Under the pieces are notes generated by a model. The model had not been told where the DNA came from, did no database searches, and saw only the letters and a program-made list of their open reading frames with translations. From assembly GCA_016210055.1 (NCBI GenBank), contig JACQUZ010000069.1:1-37683 (forward strand): a stretch of 37,683 nt of DNA. Direction: 5' to 3'. This document shows positions 34,539 through 37,683 of this stretch, in pieces. The first letter of the stretch is position 1, and each line of letters starts with the position of its first letter. This DNA is from Deltaproteobacteria bacterium (GTDB lineage Bacteria > Myxococcota_A > Polyangia > Haliangiales > SHYZ01). Position numbers and translations under genes: made by a program.

Positions 34539-36568
34539 TGGGCGGACCCCGAGGGGCAACCAGTGGAACCGGGCGTTTCATGGCTCTCGGCCAGGTGGTC
34601 GGAGGATTTCTCCAGGTCGAGGATCTGCGCCGAGCCCACGTATGCCTTGGTCTCGTACTTCGTAATCCGTCCTATCTTCTTCACGATCTCGGCCATGCGC
34701 GCGGCTTCGCTCAATATGATGTCCACGGCCCGAAAATGGGGATCATCCGCCTGCATTTTCTTCGTAAGGAGCTCCGCGTATCCCATCACCGAGGTCAAGG
34801 GCTGGTTGAGCTCGTGGGCGGCAGCTCCTGCAAGCTCAGCGACGAGCGCCTGCTTCTCGGTCAAGAGGAGCTTCTCCTGCGCCTGCTTGAGCCGTTGTTC
34901 GATGCGCAGCCGCTCCCTTAGATCGCTGAAGATCCCCACCGTGGCCACTTCGCGATCCTCCTGGTAAATGATAGAGGCGGTCATGTTGACGGGCACGCAC
35001 TCCCCATCCTTAGTCACGATGTCACGGCGAGTGACCTCGAGCCGTCCCGGTCCACCGTAGGCAGTGGACCTGAGCATGCGCATGACCTGGCGGGCGCCCC
35101 CTTCGGGATACAGCTTCTCGACGGATTCCTGGCCCACGAGCTCTTCGGCCTTCCAGCCGTAGATTCTCTCGGCGCCGCGGTTGAACAGGATGATTTTTCC
35201 CCGAATGTCCGCGGCCACGATGGCGTCTACGGTGGAATCGATCAGCTTTTCCAGGAACTCGGTGGTCTTTCGCAGCTCGCGCTCCAGCGCACGCTGGGCG
35301 GTGACGTCGCGAAACGATAGGATCGCGGCGCCATGCTCGGAAAGAATCGTGGAGGTGGCCACGGACACGCAGATCTGCTCCCCGCTGGTCGTGGCGATGT
35401 CCAGGTCGAACGGCTCGAGGTTGGTCCCCTCGAGCACGCGCTGGATCACGGACTCGAGCCCCTCGCGATGGCCGGGCGAGACCAGCTCAACGAGAGGCCT
35501 GGCGAGGAGACCGCTCTTTGCAAAGCCGGTCGCCGCCTCGGCAGCACGGTTGACGAAGAGGACATGTCCATCGCCGTCCACGGCGACGATACCGTCTGCC
35601 GACGCCTCGAAGTAGTCCTTGAGCTGGTCAATCGCCTTGAGTCGCCGCTCCATCTCGTGCTTCCGCAGCGACACCCTGTGGGTCTGCTCCTTGATGTTTT
35701 CGATCACCTGCCCACCGCTGATTCGCTGGGAGATGATGCCGGCGACAATGCGGCCGAACGCTACCTGCCGCGGACCAAGGGGCCTGGTGCGCGCCTTCGA
35801 CGAGCGGAAGAACACCGCGCCGCAAGCACGCCCGCGCCACGTGAGTGGGAAGATGGTGGCCGAGCGGACGCCTTCTTGGGCGAGCGAGGCCGCCTTGTCG
35901 GCGAGCGGAGGATACGCGGCCAAGTCGGGAATGAAGAGAAGCCGGTTCCCCGCAATCGCCGCCCGGAGCTCTGGGTAGACGTCCAAGCTCACCGTAAACT
36001 TGGAAAGCGTGGGATCGTCGGTGGCGCCGATGACGTGCCCCTGGTTGGTAAGCTCGGCCTCGAGCACCACGGATGCGCGCTCGAACTCCATGATGTCTAG
36101 GGAGCGGAAGAGGATCTCGCGAATGACGGCGCTCGGATCCCCGTCCTCGGTCGCCGCGCCGAGCACGTCGAGCACCGCCTGCTCGCACAGGTCCGCGGCA
36201 CGGAGGTTCTCCCAATCCTTGCGTGTCCGCAGGTGGGCCCGCACGCGATGAACCAGGAGCGCCGCATGGACTGGAAGTTGGAGCGCGTCGTCGGCACCTG
36301 CCTTGAGCGCCGCAGTGGCCAAGGATGGTGGATCGCGTGGCACCAAGGCCATCACCGGCACCGAGCCAAGGCCGGGCGTGCGTCGTATCAGGCTGCAGGC
36401 GTGGGGAGCGTCTGATCCCACGAGCAAGATGATGTCCGCCACGTCCCTAAGGGGAATCTCGCCCGATCCGACGACATTCCCAAAGCCCGACGCGCGGAGT
36501 TGTTCCGCCAGCGACGCGCGGGCCGCTTCATGACCACCGGCCAAAAAAATCCGCTCGTCGCCGGACAT
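34535..36568 (-). CDS. Multi-sensor histidine-kinase-like protein lacking the ATPase domain, with degenerate receiver
   Basis: The 677-residue product has a receiver-like fold at ~1-118, but the phospho-acceptor Asp is replaced (IILLVGSDAP) and the conserved Lys too (ALQLPVHAALL). GAF ~130-290, a short helix, PAS ~320-435 (SADGIVAVDGDGHVLFVNRAAEAATGF), PAS ~445-565 and HisKA ~580-645 with AAHELNQPLTSVMGYAELL. After the HisKA the protein ends; no HATPase N-box or G-boxes are present, and the C-terminal tail is a short polar segment. The downstream gene supplies a full HATPase. Coupling (ATGA overlap) suggests the two work as a pair. A frameshift or assembly error would be an alternative. Confidence 0.88.
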   Translation of the reverse strand: MSGDERIFLAGGHEAARASLAEQLRASGFGNVVGSGEIPLRDVADIILLVGSDAPHACSLIRRTPGLGSVPVMALVPRDPPSLATAALKAGADDALQLPVHAALLVHRVRAHLRTRKDWENLRAADLCEQAVLDVLGAATEDGDPSAVIREILFRSLDIMEFERASVVLEAELTNQGHVIGATDDPTLSKFTVSLDVYPELRAAIAGNRLLFIPDLAAYPPLADKAASLAQEGVRSATIFPLTWRGRACGAVFFRSSKARTRPLGPRQVAFGRIVAGIISQRISGGQVIENIKEQTHRVSLRKHEMERRLKAIDQLKDYFEASADGIVAVDGDGHVLFVNRAAEAATGFAKSGLLARPLVELVSPGHREGLESVIQRVLEGTNLEPFDLDIATTSGEQICVSVATSTILSEHGAAILSFRDVTAQRALERELRKTTEFLEKLIDSTVDAIVAADIRGKIILFNRGAERIYGWKAEELVGQESVEKLYPEGGARQVMRMLRSTAYGGPGRLEVTRRDIVTKDGECVPVNMTASIIYQEDREVATVGIFSDLRERLRIEQRLKQAQEKLLLTEKQALVAELAGAAAHELNQPLTSVMGYAELLTKKMQADDPHFRAVDIILSEAARMAEIVKKIGRITKYETKAYVGSAQILDLEKSSDHLAESHETPGSTGCPSGSAQ

Positions 36569-36624
36569 TCGCGAAAATCATACCATACAGTCCGCTCGGA
36601 CAGCTCCCAGCCCGCGGCCCGTGT

Positions 36625-37683
<1,059 letters not shown>

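Overview
The window is GC-rich, densely coded DNA from a Gram-negative bacterium, most likely a Myxococcota or other deltaproteobacterial-type organism. This is inferred from gene content. Pointers are a PEGA-domain Ser/Thr kinase with the HRDVSPQN catalytic loop, a sigma-54 response regulator beside type IV pilins ending in a D-x-D...STFE-type loop, MopE and thrombospondin-3 calcium-type repeats, and secreted Cys-rich repeat proteins. No rRNA, tRNA, CRISPR array, transposase or phage gene was seen.

Region 1 (about 0.1-17.6 kb) is a surface/outer-envelope locus. It holds an OmpA/TSP3 protein, a 1610-residue lipoprotein (four Ig-like domains, eleven MopE units, two seven-unit propeller-like blocks), and a minus-strand series. 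That series is a small secreted subunit-like protein (16947-17516), an Ig-type periplasmic protein resembling the DUF916/DUF3324 partner of Gram-positive WxL proteins (15448-16905), a 1397-residue outer-membrane barrel with a subunit-like N-terminal domain (11036-15229), a 1291-residue Cys-rich repeat lipoprotein (7038-10913), and a second small subunit-like protein coupled to it (6523-7041). By eye this looks like a Gram-negative counterpart of a WxL/WxL-interacting-protein locus built around an outer-membrane barrel. It is the best candidate here for an undescribed system.

Region 2 (17.9-22.3 kb) is a pilin island: an NtrC/PilR-type regulator with a GAFTGA motif, two pilins, a membrane-anchored helical-repeat protein, and a third pilin behind a consensus sigma-54 promoter (21682-21697). 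A strong inverted repeat lies between the regulator and the first pilin.

Region 3 (28.4-22.3 kb, minus strand) is a tightly spaced set: PEGA-domain Ser/Thr kinase, amidohydrolase, CarB-like ATP-grasp ligase, HAD phosphatase and family 2 glycosyltransferase. It looks like a small, unassigned ligase/phosphatase/sugar-transfer pathway.

Region 4 (28.5-36.6 kb) carries a DUF2007-like protein, a cyclophilin, a MacB/LolCDE-type ABC pair, and a coupled minus-strand string of two multi-sensor histidine kinases (the first lacking an ATPase domain) followed by small conserved proteins and a lipoprotein. The window ends inside larC (nickel-pincer cofactor synthesis), in a GTGGTC hexamer repeat coding for Asp-His pairs, which is a likely assembly break.
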